A DNA stretch of 64,000 nt from a virus: IMG/VR virus record IMGVR_UViG_3300020473_000024, positions 1-64,000 of that record. One strand, written 5' to 3'. The translations under genes and the position numbers were made by a program. Shown one piece after another: positions 40,696 through 47,783 of this stretch. The stretch's first letter is position 1. Every line of letters begins with the position of its first letter. The notes below the pieces were generated by a model that saw only the letters and a list, made by a program, of their open reading frames with translations, was not told the origin of the DNA and searched no databases.

Positions 40696-41146
40696 AGATC
40701 CAATTCGATTTCTCATTTCAAATAACCTCAAAAATATATAGAAATTTTAGATCTAAACGGTTTTTTCATTTCAAAAAATTTCAAATTTTTATAGAATTTT
40801 CGCATCATTTGGTAAAAATGATCGAGGGGGGAGAGGGTGTAATGTTATAATGTAACGATCTAGAAATTACAGGCAGGGGTGGTGTTTATCTTCTACGGGA
40901 TTCAGTAGCCTTAACCTTCTATAAACAATTATAGAAAACATGGAACACAAAAGCAAGCCCTTTTTAAAATAAATTTTAAATTATTTTTGGTACAATAATT
41001 GCTACGCATACGCGCGTTAAACAAAGGGTATATATATTCCTAAAAGGAATATGTTTATAACAAATAAAATTAAAATTATTGCTTGATCTTTTCTGTGGGG
41101 TTGCTATTCTTTCGGACGTGTTCAACAAAACGTGAATAGGTGACTT
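40696..41146 (+). other. AT-rich intergenic region with degenerate repeats
   Basis: No gene in this ~450-base gap. It holds two degenerate ~50-base repeats (about 40708-40756 and 40760-40806) sharing TTTC(T/A)CATTTCAAA and a TATAGAA(T)TTT word, a short G run, an inverted repeat TATTCC...GGAATA (about 41036-41052) and the promoter at 41083. It may be a control or origin-like region. Confidence 0.5.
41083..41110 (+). promoter_or_regulatory. Sigma70-type promoter
   Basis: TTGATC (41083-41088), 16-base spacer, TATTCT (41105-41110), about 37 bases before the start of the gene at 41147. Confidence 0.65.
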
Positions 41147-41455
41147 ATGAAAACACACAAGAATAAGCAAGGCTTCACAGTTGTATCAGACGGACGTAGC
41201 AAGAGAGCAGGACGACCCCCTACAAAGTCTGAAGCGGCTTTACGCCACGTTAAGAAAATGTACGCTAACAAAGAATTTACAAGTGAAGATTTTATAAAGT
41301 CTTACCGCTTGCAACTACAGCAAGGGAAGACGCCTATTAATGTTCAAGCAGGAATGCTACTACGTAGCCTTGCCAAACGTGGGGATCTTGTCTGTCTAGG
41401 TATTAAAGAAACAACTAAACGCGGTAACAATCCAAAAATCTATAAATTAACTTAA
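41147..41455 (+). CDS. Winged-helix-like DNA-binding protein
   Basis: 102 residues. A basic N-terminus with an AT-hook-like RAGRPPT is followed by a helical domain (FTSEDFIKSYRLQLQQGKTPINVQAGMLLRSLAKRGDLVCLG) and a basic strand RGNNPKIYKL, typical of a winged helix wing. SD AGGTGA. It is preceded by its own promoter; likely a small regulator. Confidence 0.55.
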   Translation: MKTHKNKQGFTVVSDGRSKRAGRPPTKSEAALRHVKKMYANKEFTSEDFIKSYRLQLQQGKTPINVQAGMLLRSLAKRGDLVCLGIKETTKRGNNPKIYKLT

Positions 41456-41462
41456 TTGTAGG

Positions 41463-41491
41463 TTGACAGCATAACGTTGTATCGCTACGCT
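41463..41491 (+). promoter_or_regulatory. Sigma70-type promoter
   Basis: TTGACA (41463-41468), 17-base spacer, TACGCT (41486-41491), starting a unit at gene 41523. Confidence 0.75.
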
Positions 41492-41522
41492 CTCACAATA
41501 ATTTTAATTGAATAGGTGATTT

Positions 41523-41843
41523 ATGAATAACTTAAACATCAGTACGGGTGAAGTTAGTTTCTACGGTTTCATGTGCGGCTATCTCGACCGCACCGAAAAC
41601 AGCGACACAGATCAAAGTGTAGAAATATATCACGATGGTTTATTTCATGTGCGTATGTTTGATAATAAAGCGCCCAATGCTGGACGTGGCAAGGGTTTTA
41701 ACGCTGGGTTGGACTGTGGCGCGTTTTGGCTATCATTCGAGCGTCTAACCGATGCGCGAAAACTATATCGAAAACTACGTACTTGCGTTAAACGTAACAA
41801 TGATTATACTAGTATTTTAGCGTTTGATAACGGGGAGGTATAA
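41523..41843 (+). CDS. Hypothetical protein, 106 aa
   Basis: Mixed alpha/beta protein with a GFNAGLDCGAFWLSFERLTDARKLYRKLR core. SD AGGTGA and a codon use richer in CGC/CGT than the early genes on its left. Resembles small plasmid-borne proteins in character; unknown. Confidence 0.5.
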   Translation: MNNLNISTGEVSFYGFMCGYLDRTENSDTDQSVEIYHDGLFHVRMFDNKAPNAGRGKGFNAGLDCGAFWLSFERLTDARKLYRKLRTCVKRNNDYTSILAFDNGEV

Positions 41844-41847
41844 GACA

Positions 41848-42219
41848 ATGATGACGTTACAAGAGGCTTACACAAAACAATCTGAGCTAGAAGATCAGAT
41901 CAAAGAGTTACAATCAGATCTATCTGATATGAAAAACAACCCTCAACTGTGGTGGGATCTAGATGGTCAATATAATGATATGCTAGATGATTGTCATGAT
42001 CCTGTAGAAATAGCAGGTATTGAATTTTCACCAAGCCAGATTTTAGCAGAGTGTGATCCGACTGCTTACCGTTGTTGTTTTTCAGACTATTGTTCCGACT
42101 ATGACGTATATTCAATGCCTGAGTATCAAGATCGTGAAAGTGAACTAGAAGATCTAGAATCCGAGCTAGAAGAGCTAGAAGAAGAGATCGACGAACTAGA
42201 ATCTGAAGAAGAGGCATAA
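41848..42219 (+). CDS. Acidic coiled-coil protein
   Basis: 123 residues from ATG 41848 (SD GGGGAGG). Two heptad-rich helices (SELEDQIKELQSDLSDM near the N-terminus; ESELEDLESELEELEEEIDEL at the C-terminus) flank a small Cys/Asp-rich middle. Could bridge partners or mimic DNA by its charge; unknown. Confidence 0.55.
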   Translation: MMTLQEAYTKQSELEDQIKELQSDLSDMKNNPQLWWDLDGQYNDMLDDCHDPVEIAGIEFSPSQILAECDPTAYRCCFSDYCSDYDVYSMPEYQDRESELEDLESELEELEEEIDELESEEEA

Positions 42220-42224
42220 CAACT

Positions 42225-42386
42225 ATGATGTACACTAAAAACCAGATCATCTCTATTGGTGGGATAGAGTTTAAAATAATTGGTTTTGTAAATAGCCATA
42301 CACTAGAGGTGGTTAGCACTGATCCAGTACCTAAGGGATTTAAACCTAAGCCTCAAACTATAGATATAAGTCAGATCGATAAGTAG
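42225..42386 (+). CDS. Small hypothetical protein, 53 aa
   Basis: ATG 42225, five bases after the previous stop; MMYTKNQIISIGGIEFKIIGF... a small all-beta protein. Followed by the terminator/promoter at 42395. Unknown. Confidence 0.5.
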   Translation: MMYTKNQIISIGGIEFKIIGFVNSHTLEVVSTDPVPKGFKPKPQTIDISQIDK

Positions 42387-42394
42387 TTTTAATA

Positions 42395-42430
42395 AAAGGG
42401 TTTGACAGGCTCAAGCCCTTTGTTTAAGAT
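42395..42430 (+). promoter_or_regulatory. Composite terminator/promoter element
   Basis: An 11-bp stem (42395-42405 with 42411-42421, one G-T pair) around CAGGC; TTGACA (42402-42407), 17-base spacer, TAAGAT (42425-42430). It can end the upstream unit and start the next at 42471. Confidence 0.75.
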
Positions 42431-42470
42431 TATTTTAGTATTAAGGTAAACAACCAATAAAGGTGACATT

Positions 42471-42884
42471 ATGAACAAGCAAGATCAGCAAGTGCAGGAT
42501 TATTTGGATAAAATAGGGGTAAAATTCACTTGTGTTTATCAAGGACAGATTATAAAACACGACTGGAACGATCAAAAAGTCAACAGTTATAGGGTGACAT
42601 TCGGTGAATATTTTTATTCATTCTATCAAGGGTTAGGGATAAAAGAAGAGCCAACAGCGGCTAGTGTCCTGTATTGTCTACTATTTGATATTCTTATCGC
42701 TGATTACTCAGTACAGGAATACTTAGATGAGTTTGAAGGCGTAGACGAATACGATCTAACAGTAGCAAGGCAAGAAGAGATAAAAGCATTGATTGAACAA
42801 TGCGGGGACTACCGACTATGTTTAACTGACACTTTCACAACTGATCAGATCGATTATCTACGTGAATTATTAGAGGACTATTAA
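42471..42884 (+). CDS. Hypothetical protein, 137 aa
   Basis: Helical, acidic soluble protein with a DYLDKIGVKFTCVYQGQ start and a long helical C-terminal half. SD AGGTGA. Similar in type to small plasmid genes; unknown. Confidence 0.5.
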   Translation: MNKQDQQVQDYLDKIGVKFTCVYQGQIIKHDWNDQKVNSYRVTFGEYFYSFYQGLGIKEEPTAASVLYCLLFDILIADYSVQEYLDEFEGVDEYDLTVARQEEIKALIEQCGDYRLCLTDTFTTDQIDYLRELLEDY

Positions 42885-42885
42885 G

Positions 42886-43164
42886 ATGCAAATAACACAG
42901 ATGATTAACAGCAACGGCAATCCAGCGGCTAACCAATTTGTAATAAATACGGATAAAGGGCAATACTTTCAAAGCTATGACACGTTAATAGCTTTTAAGC
43001 CTCGCACAGGTGACACGCCTATTATTACAAGCAGTTGGGATCATTCAGCTTCAACACTGAAGCATTTAAAGCTATTTCTAGGAACTAGCTTAAGTAAGAA
43101 GGAATTACAAAAGCGGATTAAATCAGGCGCTTTAATTCTCGACAATGATCTTAAGGTGGAATAA
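42886..43164 (+). CDS. Small plasmid-type protein, 92 aa
   Basis: A NGNPAANQFVINTDKGQYFQSYDTLIAF core followed by a helical C-terminus (LKHLKLFLGTSLSKKELQKRI). The pattern resembles a family of small proteins on plasmids and phages (DUF8033-like, by eye). Starts two bases after the upstream stop; stop overlaps the next ATG. Unknown. Confidence 0.5.
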   Translation: MQITQMINSNGNPAANQFVINTDKGQYFQSYDTLIAFKPRTGDTPIITSSWDHSASTLKHLKLFLGTSLSKKELQKRIKSGALILDNDLKVE

Positions 43165-43421
43165 TGTTTAATTTATTCAAAAGTAAGCCAAATACTAGCC
43201 AAGTAGAACGCAAGTTACAGAGTCAAGAACTCATGCGTAGTAAGCTAGCTATAACACTAATTGAGCTTGAAGCGGTTGCCAGTAATGATCTAATTGATGA
43301 TCTGATGAAGTGTTTAGACATTGTTGGTAATAGCAAGCTGAAACACGGATCTTTTATTTGTGGCGGTTATAATATCGTTGTAAATGAAAATTCAATCAAT
43401 ATCGTTAAAATGACAAATTAG
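43164..43421 (+). CDS. Hypothetical protein, 85 aa
   Basis: MFNLFKSKPNTSQVERKLQSQE start, helical middle, beta C-terminus (KHGSFICGGYNIVVNENSINIV). Coupled by TAATG to the gene before. Unknown. Confidence 0.5.
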   Translation: MFNLFKSKPNTSQVERKLQSQELMRSKLAITLIELEAVASNDLIDDLMKCLDIVGNSKLKHGSFICGGYNIVVNENSINIVKMTN

Positions 43422-43430
43422 GGTGATACA

Positions 43431-43550
43431 ATGAAAAGAGAAATTTTACACGGTAAAAACTCACGCTTAAGCAAAGCAGAGCGCAAGCGCATCAAACAAC
43501 TACGCCAGCAACGCCAAGCCCCACGGGGTAAACAATGGCAAACTCAATAA
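43431..43550 (+). CDS. Very basic small protein, 39 aa
   Basis: ATG 43431 follows GGTGATAC. The product has 13 Lys/Arg in 39 residues (MKREILHGKNSRLSKAERKR..), probably nucleic-acid binding. Ends 16 bases before a terminator. Confidence 0.55.
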   Translation: MKREILHGKNSRLSKAERKRIKQLRQQRQAPRGKQWQTQ

Positions 43551-43565
43551 TATATGTATATATAT

Positions 43566-43588
43566 AAGCCCCTTAATTGGGGCTTTTT
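43566..43588 (+). terminator. Rho-independent terminator
   Basis: AAGCCCC (43566-43572) pairs with GGGGCTT, loop TTAATT, followed by T residues. Closes the 42471-43550 unit. Confidence 0.9.
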
Positions 43589-43676
43589 AGTGCCTACCAG
43601 CTTATATTCCTTTTTAATATAAATACCCCAAAATATAAACTAAAATAGTCTTATACAGGGGTTGACAAATTCAGCA

Positions 43677-43705
43677 TTGAGAGATCTCCCCCTACCCTAT
43701 ACAAT
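43677..43705 (+). promoter_or_regulatory. Sigma70-type promoter
   Basis: TTGAGA (43677-43682), 17-base spacer, TACAAT (43700-43705). Confidence 0.6.
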
Positions 43706-43826
43706 GCCCCCACTAAAGATTAAAACCGCTTAGAATGCGTTTGAGAGCGTTTTAGAGCTATATTAGTAAAAGTTATAAAAATAACCGGTTTATTCTTTTT
43801 AATTTTAAAATAATTGCATTATCCCC

Positions 43827-43855
43827 TTGCATTATTCGATCACCCTACCTATACT
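43827..43855 (+). promoter_or_regulatory. Sigma70-type promoter
   Basis: TTGCAT (43827-43832), 17-base spacer, TATACT (43850-43855), 35 bases ahead of the gene at 43891. Confidence 0.75.
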
Positions 43856-43890
43856 TAGCCTACATTCATTAAATAAGTAAGGTAAACATC

Positions 43891-44181
43891 ATGGCTAAAG
43901 CAATACAGGCTCATTTCGGGACAGTTTCTAACGGACTAGGCGTTGAATGGGCTCTACGTGCGGATGGACAATGGTTTTCACGTTATCAAAACAACACACC
44001 GTATGGTGTACAATGGAGCAAATGGGCAAAGGATGATCCAACGTGGGAAACTGGCGGAACTAACGCTTATTCAGGTGAACGGTTTGAATATGACGAGCCT
44101 CGGATTGCTTGCGGCTTTTCTTCACCGTGCGAGCGTATAGACGATGATTTAATCCCGCGTTGGAGATTGCCTAACGATTGA
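43891..44181 (+). CDS. Hypothetical protein, 96 aa, single-gene unit
   Basis: Trp-rich (8 Trp) small protein: MAKAIQAHFGTVSNGLG..WALRADGQWFSRYQ..YGVQWSKW. Own promoter and own terminator; GC-richer codon use than the neighbouring gap. Probably an acquired accessory gene. Unknown. Confidence 0.55.
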   Translation: MAKAIQAHFGTVSNGLGVEWALRADGQWFSRYQNNTPYGVQWSKWAKDDPTWETGGTNAYSGERFEYDEPRIACGFSSPCERIDDDLIPRWRLPND

Positions 44182-44219
44182 TAACAATCCAACCGATTAG
44201 ACATAACATCAAATCACAG

Positions 44220-44240
44220 GGGCGCATTAAGCGCCCTTTG
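44220..44240 (+). terminator. Rho-independent terminator
   Basis: GGGCGC (44220-44225) pairs with GCGCCC (44231-44236), loop ATTAA, then TTTG. Ends the 43891 gene. A second hairpin, AGCCCTT/AAGGGCT followed by TTATTTTT (44315-44338), lies 80 bases further. Confidence 0.8.
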
Positions 44241-44314
44241 TCGTTGGTGAAGCGAAAGAAAAACAAAAAGAATAAGCGCAACCAATATCACTCCATGTCT
44301 TTATAGCCTCTCAT

Positions 44315-44338
44315 AGCCCTTCTAAGGGCTTTATTTTT
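44315..44338 (+). terminator. Second rho-independent terminator
   Basis: AGCCCTT (44315-44321), two-base loop, AAGGGCT (44324-44330), then a T-rich run. A back-up terminator before the gene-free region. Confidence 0.75.
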
Positions 44339-44533
44339 GTGTCCTAGTGCAATCATATAGCCTACTCATTTTACGCCTAGATAATGCGATTCTGTTGATT
44401 AAATAGGCGTAAAATATATATATATACATATGTTATAGGCTTTATGTGAGAGATACTGAGGACTACGGGCGAATGTATGTCGAACAATTCTTTAATATTA
44501 AAATAATTCTAGTAAGTTTAAGATTAAAGAAAG

Positions 44534-44549
44534 TGTTCCACATGGAACA
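44534..44549. other. parS-like inverted repeat
   Basis: TGTTCCACATGGAACA: 7-base arms TGTTCCA/TGGAACA around CA. It differs from the ParB-binding form TGTTCCACGTGGAACA at one central base. It lies in the AT-rich gene-free region. No parA or parB gene is seen here, so any partner would be from the host or elsewhere in the genome. Confidence 0.5.
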
Positions 44550-44815
44550 TTCTTTTAATATTAAATCAATCAATATATTTAATATTAATCGATAAAATAA
44601 GTTAGCCGATATGACCACCACAAGTGGGAATTTGTGCTAACAGTTGGTTAAATTGACTAATTTAATCAGAGCAAAACAAGCGAATAATTGAGCCTTGATT
44701 GCGTATAATAAGCATTATGTTAAATTTAATATTAAAGCCTTGATATTTTGGAATTATTGAGGTTTGACGCAGGACAGAAGGGGACTGTGTTAAACACCTC
44801 CCACGCCCCTACCTA

Positions 44816-44890
44816 GATATTTATTTCTCAAGGAGGAGATATTTATTTCTCAAGGAGGAGATATTTATTTCTCAAGGAGGAGATATTTTT
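44816..44890 (+). repeat. Three tandem copies of a 22-bp repeat containing a Shine-Dalgarno core
   Basis: Exact units at 44816-44837, 44838-44859 and 44860-44881, plus a partial fourth. Each has AAGGAGGA, a perfect SD, but no start codon follows at a working distance. Each unit also has GAGATATTTATTTCTC, able to fold into a small hairpin. Confidence 0.85.
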
Positions 44891-45069
44891 ACAAAGAGAG
44901 GATAAGCTCTAGGAGAGCCTATAACAGCTCGGATATTTTAGGATAGGTGGTAGGAGGATATTTTAATATTAAGCTCTTAGGGAGCTGTACAGAGCATCTG
45001 AGGTGAATATCTTAGGGTATGTGTTGGTTTGTTTGTAGAAGAGGGGAATAAAACAGGAAAAACAGGGAT

Positions 45070-45135
45070 ATTCTGTAAACAGAATGAGGGATATTTTGGT
45101 ATGTGATATTTTAGTGGAGCGCCATGTATCATGGC
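45070..45135. repeat. Perfect inverted repeats
   Basis: ATTCTGTAAACAGAAT (45070-45085) and GCCATGTATCATGGC (45121-45135) are perfect inverted repeats. A third, CACTGTTAAGAACAGTG, lies at about 45197-45213. They may be protein-binding sites or RNA hairpins that end leftward transcription. Confidence 0.6.
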
Positions 45136-45241
45136 TACTCCAGAGAATATAGAGTCCCTGATATTTCAGTGTTTGTTTTTACTTCTGTTTTCACTGTTAA
45201 GAACAGTGGTTTGTATTGGTATTTCCGATTATAACATTTTA

Positions 45242-45385
45242 TTAACAATTAAAGAAAACACGACACTTACAATTTTTACATGTCTTCATAGATTTACTAT
45301 CTTCTTTTGTTAAAGATTTTATCTTCCCAGAGGGTTTTAACTCCTCTTTTGTTTGTGGTGTAAGACAGCGGTAGCAGATTAACAT
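45242..45385 (-). CDS. Small zinc-finger-like protein, 47 aa
   Basis: ATG 45385 follows GAGGAG. MLICYRCLTPQTKEEL...CKNCKCRVFFNC: C4xxC7 at the start and CxxC near the end form a four-cysteine zinc site with a basic linker. Last gene of the right-hand leftward operon. Overlaps the SD/stop of its neighbour closely (one base between genes). Confidence 0.6.
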   Translation of the reverse strand: MLICYRCLTPQTKEELKPSGKIKSLTKEDSKSMKTCKNCKCRVFFNC

Positions 45386-45386
45386 A

Positions 45387-45548
45387 TCAACTCTCCTCTA
45401 TCAACTCATATACTCTGTCTAGCACTTCCTGATTATCCTCTTGCTCATCCAAAGAAACACCTTCTATCCAGCTCCACTCAATCCCACCTCCCCCAATTTT
45501 AAGGAAGTGGTGTTGTAGGATGTGTTTTAATATATCTGTGTCTGTCAT
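45387..45548 (-). CDS. Hypothetical protein, 53 aa
   Basis: ATG 45548 with AAGGAG upstream; MTDTDILKHILQHHFLKIGG... an acidic helical protein. Unknown. Confidence 0.55.
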   Translation of the reverse strand: MTDTDILKHILQHHFLKIGGGGIEWSWIEGVSLDEQEDNQEVLDRVYELIEES

Positions 45549-45559
45549 GTTTATTCTCC

Positions 45560-45850
45560 TTAAAACAGTTTAATACTATCAGCCAATCGTTTAAGTTGGT
45601 CTTCCCCTTGTGTATAGAATCTCTGTTTAATCAGATAGCACAACTCAATCTCATCTTCTGGAGATAACCCCTCAAACACCTTCTTTGGATATAAATGTTC
45701 TCCTTTGTTGTCAATGAGGGCAACAATACCGTCAGGGAGGCAAGGATTCTCCAATGAATATCGTTCATAAGTATTATCACGATCTATCGAAGTTAGCTTC
45801 TCTACAATTGTGTCAGGATGATTTATCAGACGTATTAAATGTTCTCTCAT
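45560..45850 (-). CDS. Hypothetical protein, 96 aa
   Basis: Soluble alpha/beta protein (IRLINHPDTIVEKLTSIDRD, PDGIVALIDNKGEHLYPKK, then a helical end). Unknown. The 70-base gap upstream holds a perfect palindrome ATATTGACAATAT (45897-45909). Confidence 0.5.
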   Translation of the reverse strand: MREHLIRLINHPDTIVEKLTSIDRDNTYERYSLENPCLPDGIVALIDNKGEHLYPKKVFEGLSPEDEIELCYLIKQRFYTQGEDQLKRLADSIKLF

Positions 45851-45920
45851 AATTATTTATATCCTTTTATAATGTTAATTCACATTGTTGTGTTGATATA
45901 TTGACAATATAGTGTTTATT

Positions 45921-46214
45921 TCACCAGTTATATTTAACCCAGTTTTTACACCAACCATCAGAATCGGTTATTACAGACAGGGTTAGACAGCTCCTCGCTA
46001 CATTCCCATACCCTGCTTCACCAACATCTCCTACTCTTCTATTCAGGTAAGCATAACCTTCGTACAAGTCAGAGTTTTCCACTTCTTTCATTTTCATAGA
46101 TGACTCAGTTAATTTAACACAAGCAACAACATCTTGTCTAGACTTATCTCCAATCTGCCTCGCATGATGACATGTCAGGCATCTTTGATTAACAGGGTTA
46201 TGCTTCATAATCAT
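45921..46214 (-). CDS. Small cysteine-rich protein
   Basis: 97 residues with CLTCHHA, a further Cys, and GWCKNW at the end: a C-x2-C...C...C pattern typical of a small zinc-binding fold found in phage and prophage proteins. ATG overlaps the previous stop by 4 bases. Unknown function. Confidence 0.55.
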   Translation of the reverse strand: MIMKHNPVNQRCLTCHHARQIGDKSRQDVVACVKLTESSMKMKEVENSDLYEGYAYLNRRVGDVGEAGYGNVARSCLTLSVITDSDGWCKNWVKYNW

Positions 46215-46387
46215 TGTCCCCGACCAATTTTAGCTTCAAACTCTTGTTGAGTATCTTTTACATAAACCCAATCCCCGTTTGAAAAGTGAATCTTACTACT
46301 ATCCTCGTTAATTAAGATCAAAGTTACCCCTTTGGTGTTAACCAAAGCTTTTGTCCCACTATCTCGCATAGTTAATTCTATAAACAC
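46211..46387 (-). CDS. FlbD-like small protein, 58 aa
   Basis: GTG 46387 is preceded by TTAGGAGG. MFIELTMRDSGTKALVNTKG, then VTLILINE, IHFSNGDWVYVKDTQQEFEAKI: the short beta-barrel plan of FlbD-like proteins (ELT.rdG..valN...I..I......I.F.nG....VkE). Found in other phages; function unclear. Confidence 0.6.
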   Translation of the reverse strand: MFIELTMRDSGTKALVNTKGVTLILINEDSSKIHFSNGDWVYVKDTQQEFEAKIGRGQ

Positions 46388-46396
46388 TATTACCTC

Positions 46397-46630
46397 CTAA
46401 TAAAATGTATTTCTCTGGTTATCCCACATAGGGTTAGAATAAGGATAGACCTGTGGATTGATCATAGGACTAGCTTCTCTTGTTCGCTTTAAATCATCAA
46501 CACCCTTCTTATCTTTTCCTGCTCCATTAAAAGAAGAGAGGAGTGCTACGGCTTCATCCAAACTCTCACACTCCACTGTCATTTCTTTTGATACATCTCC
46601 TGCATATTCGCTAATAGTTAACTTAATCAT
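46397..46630 (-). CDS. Hypothetical protein with beta-beta-alpha start
   Basis: 77 residues; MIKLTISEYAGDVSKEMTVE.. then a helix and a Pro/Tyr/Asn-rich tail. Its first 35 residues resemble those of the protein at 46874-47230 (MKITLTSDLGDGYVDSIEIQ..). Stop/ATG overlap with the gene upstream. Unknown. Confidence 0.5.
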   Translation of the reverse strand: MIKLTISEYAGDVSKEMTVECESLDEAVALLSSFNGAGKDKKGVDDLKRTREASPMINPQVYPYSNPMWDNQRNTFY

Positions 46631-46842
46631 AACGTAAATTCCTCCATTCGTCTAAGTGCTTTCTCTACACGTTCTTTCTGTTCCTCATAAGTTAGTTCGC
46701 CATTCCCTTCTCTATGTGCTCTACTCCAGTTACAGATAAGATTAACAGCTTCCTGCATCTTAGGATTGTTGCATGTAATAGAATACATTTGTATTGTGTG
46801 GAAGAAACCATGTATGATATTTAATTGCTCTCTTTCAGTCAT
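46627..46842 (-). CDS. Hypothetical helical protein, 71 aa
   Basis: All-helical, charged (TEREQLNIIHGFFHTIQMYS..YEEQKERVEKALRRMEEF). Four-base overlap with the next gene. Unknown. Confidence 0.5.
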   Translation of the reverse strand: MTEREQLNIIHGFFHTIQMYSITCNNPKMQEAVNLICNWSRAHREGNGELTYEEQKERVEKALRRMEEFTL

Positions 46843-46873
46843 TATAACTCCTCTGGTTGTTTGAATAAAGGTG

Positions 46874-47230
46874 TTAAGATCCTCTCGATGCTATTTCTGT
46901 GAATTGTGAAGGAGAGTTGTACGTGTAGCCTTCTTCGAAATAGCGCATCGCACAGTCACTCCCGTAACTATATTTTTCGTCATCATACCAAACTTTAGAT
47001 CCGTAGTGAGTCTCGCCATAGTATTTAGCCCAGTCGGGTGCTCCACTCCAATCAACCAGAGAATGTGACTGAGCTTTTTGATTAGGTATATTGATTAGCT
47101 CTTCCTTATTGCGTTTTTCGTTATTAAAGAACGCATCTGTCAAAGCCAACACTTCTGCTAGCGTAGCATCTTGAATTTCGATGCTGTCAACATACCCATC
47201 ACCTAAATCACTTGTTAATGTAATTTTCAT
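46874..47230 (-). CDS. Hypothetical protein, 118 aa
   Basis: N-terminal beta-beta-alpha module shared with the 46397 protein, then a Tyr/Trp/Ser-rich C-terminal half (WAKYYGETHYGSKVWYDDEKYSYGSD). Four bases from the next gene. Unknown. Confidence 0.5.
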   Translation of the reverse strand: MKITLTSDLGDGYVDSIEIQDATLAEVLALTDAFFNNEKRNKEELINIPNQKAQSHSLVDWSGAPDWAKYYGETHYGSKVWYDDEKYSYGSDCAMRYFEEGYTYNSPSQFTEIASRGS

Positions 47231-47234
47231 AATG

Positions 47235-47774
47235 TTATTCTCCCAGTTGCTTCTTAATTTGTTCAGCCTGTTCTGGCGTTACTTCTAGTGTTAGCGTCAC
47301 TTTCTCAGGCTTACGTTCAAATAATACAGTTCCATCACGATCGATAACTTTCATTATATCCCACTCTGATTGATTGAAGTGGGTTAAGTCATCTTCGATT
47401 TCGCACAGCTTGAAGCGAGTAAACAAGCTGAAATCTCTTGAGCCTAGTACATCACCCATGAGTTTACGACTAATCCGAGAATTACGGTGATGCAATCTTA
47501 CGCCATCCCATTTGCGCTTCTTCAAATCACTCTTACTAAATTGCTTTTGTGCCATTCCAATCTTCTCCTTAAATTGTTGCTTGGTGAGCTTAACCGAATT
47601 AGTATTCTCACAATAACAAGTCCAGAAATAACCAAGCGCTGGGCTATATTTTAAGTATGTATCACTACTAGCCCACTCATACTGGATGTCACTTACAGAA
47701 TAATTCTCCCAGATATAGTCCAGCATTTCTTGATCAAAATCATCTGTGTAAAAACTTTCATTAAAGTGATTCAT
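47235..47774 (-). CDS. Hypothetical protein, 179 aa
   Basis: Aromatic- and charge-rich N-terminal half, a basic middle (KRKWDGVRLHHRNSRISRK), and a C-terminal VTLTLEVTPEQAEQIKKQL segment. Not recognised. Confidence 0.5.
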   Translation of the reverse strand: MNHFNESFYTDDFDQEMLDYIWENYSVSDIQYEWASSDTYLKYSPALGYFWTCYCENTNSVKLTKQQFKEKIGMAQKQFSKSDLKKRKWDGVRLHHRNSRISRKLMGDVLGSRDFSLFTRFKLCEIEDDLTHFNQSEWDIMKVIDRDGTVLFERKPEKVTLTLEVTPEQAEQIKKQLGE

Positions 47775-47783
47775 AATTTCTCC

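Larger units (their letters stand above)
43589..43890 (+). other. AT-rich promoter region
   Basis: No gene. It holds two candidate promoters (43677-43705 and 43827-43855), a TTGACA at 43662 without a good -10, and a GAGATCTC palindrome at 43680-43687. Confidence 0.55.
44491..44972. repeat. Five dispersed TTTAATATTAA palindromes
   Basis: Copies at 44491-44501, 44554-44565, 44578-44588, 44725-44736 and 44962-44972. Each is a near-perfect AT palindrome. Five copies in 480 bases exceed what I see elsewhere in the window. Confidence 0.65.
44339..45241. other. Gene-free region rich in repeats; candidate origin or centromere-like locus
   Basis: About 900 bases without convincing genes on either strand, between convergent operons. 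The left part is very AT-rich with five TTTAATATTAA palindromes and a parS-like 16-mer; the right part holds a 22-bp tandem repeat, many GATATT words and several perfect inverted repeats (45070-45085, 45121-45135). Together these look like an origin, partition site or regulatory RNA locus; the function is not proven. Confidence 0.6.

Noticed and set aside
43662-43667. TTGACA as the -35 of a promoter
   Set aside because: No acceptable -10 lies 15-19 bases downstream; the overlapping TTGAGA-17-TACAAT is better.
44816-44890. Possible CRISPR array
   Set aside because: The 22-bp units are directly adjacent with no spacers and no cas genes nearby, so they are tandem repeats.
45131-45313. A 60-codon plus-strand open frame in the gene-free region
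   Set aside because: No SD, and it is antisense to the well-supported zinc-finger-like gene at 45242-45385; the sequence reads as a shadow.
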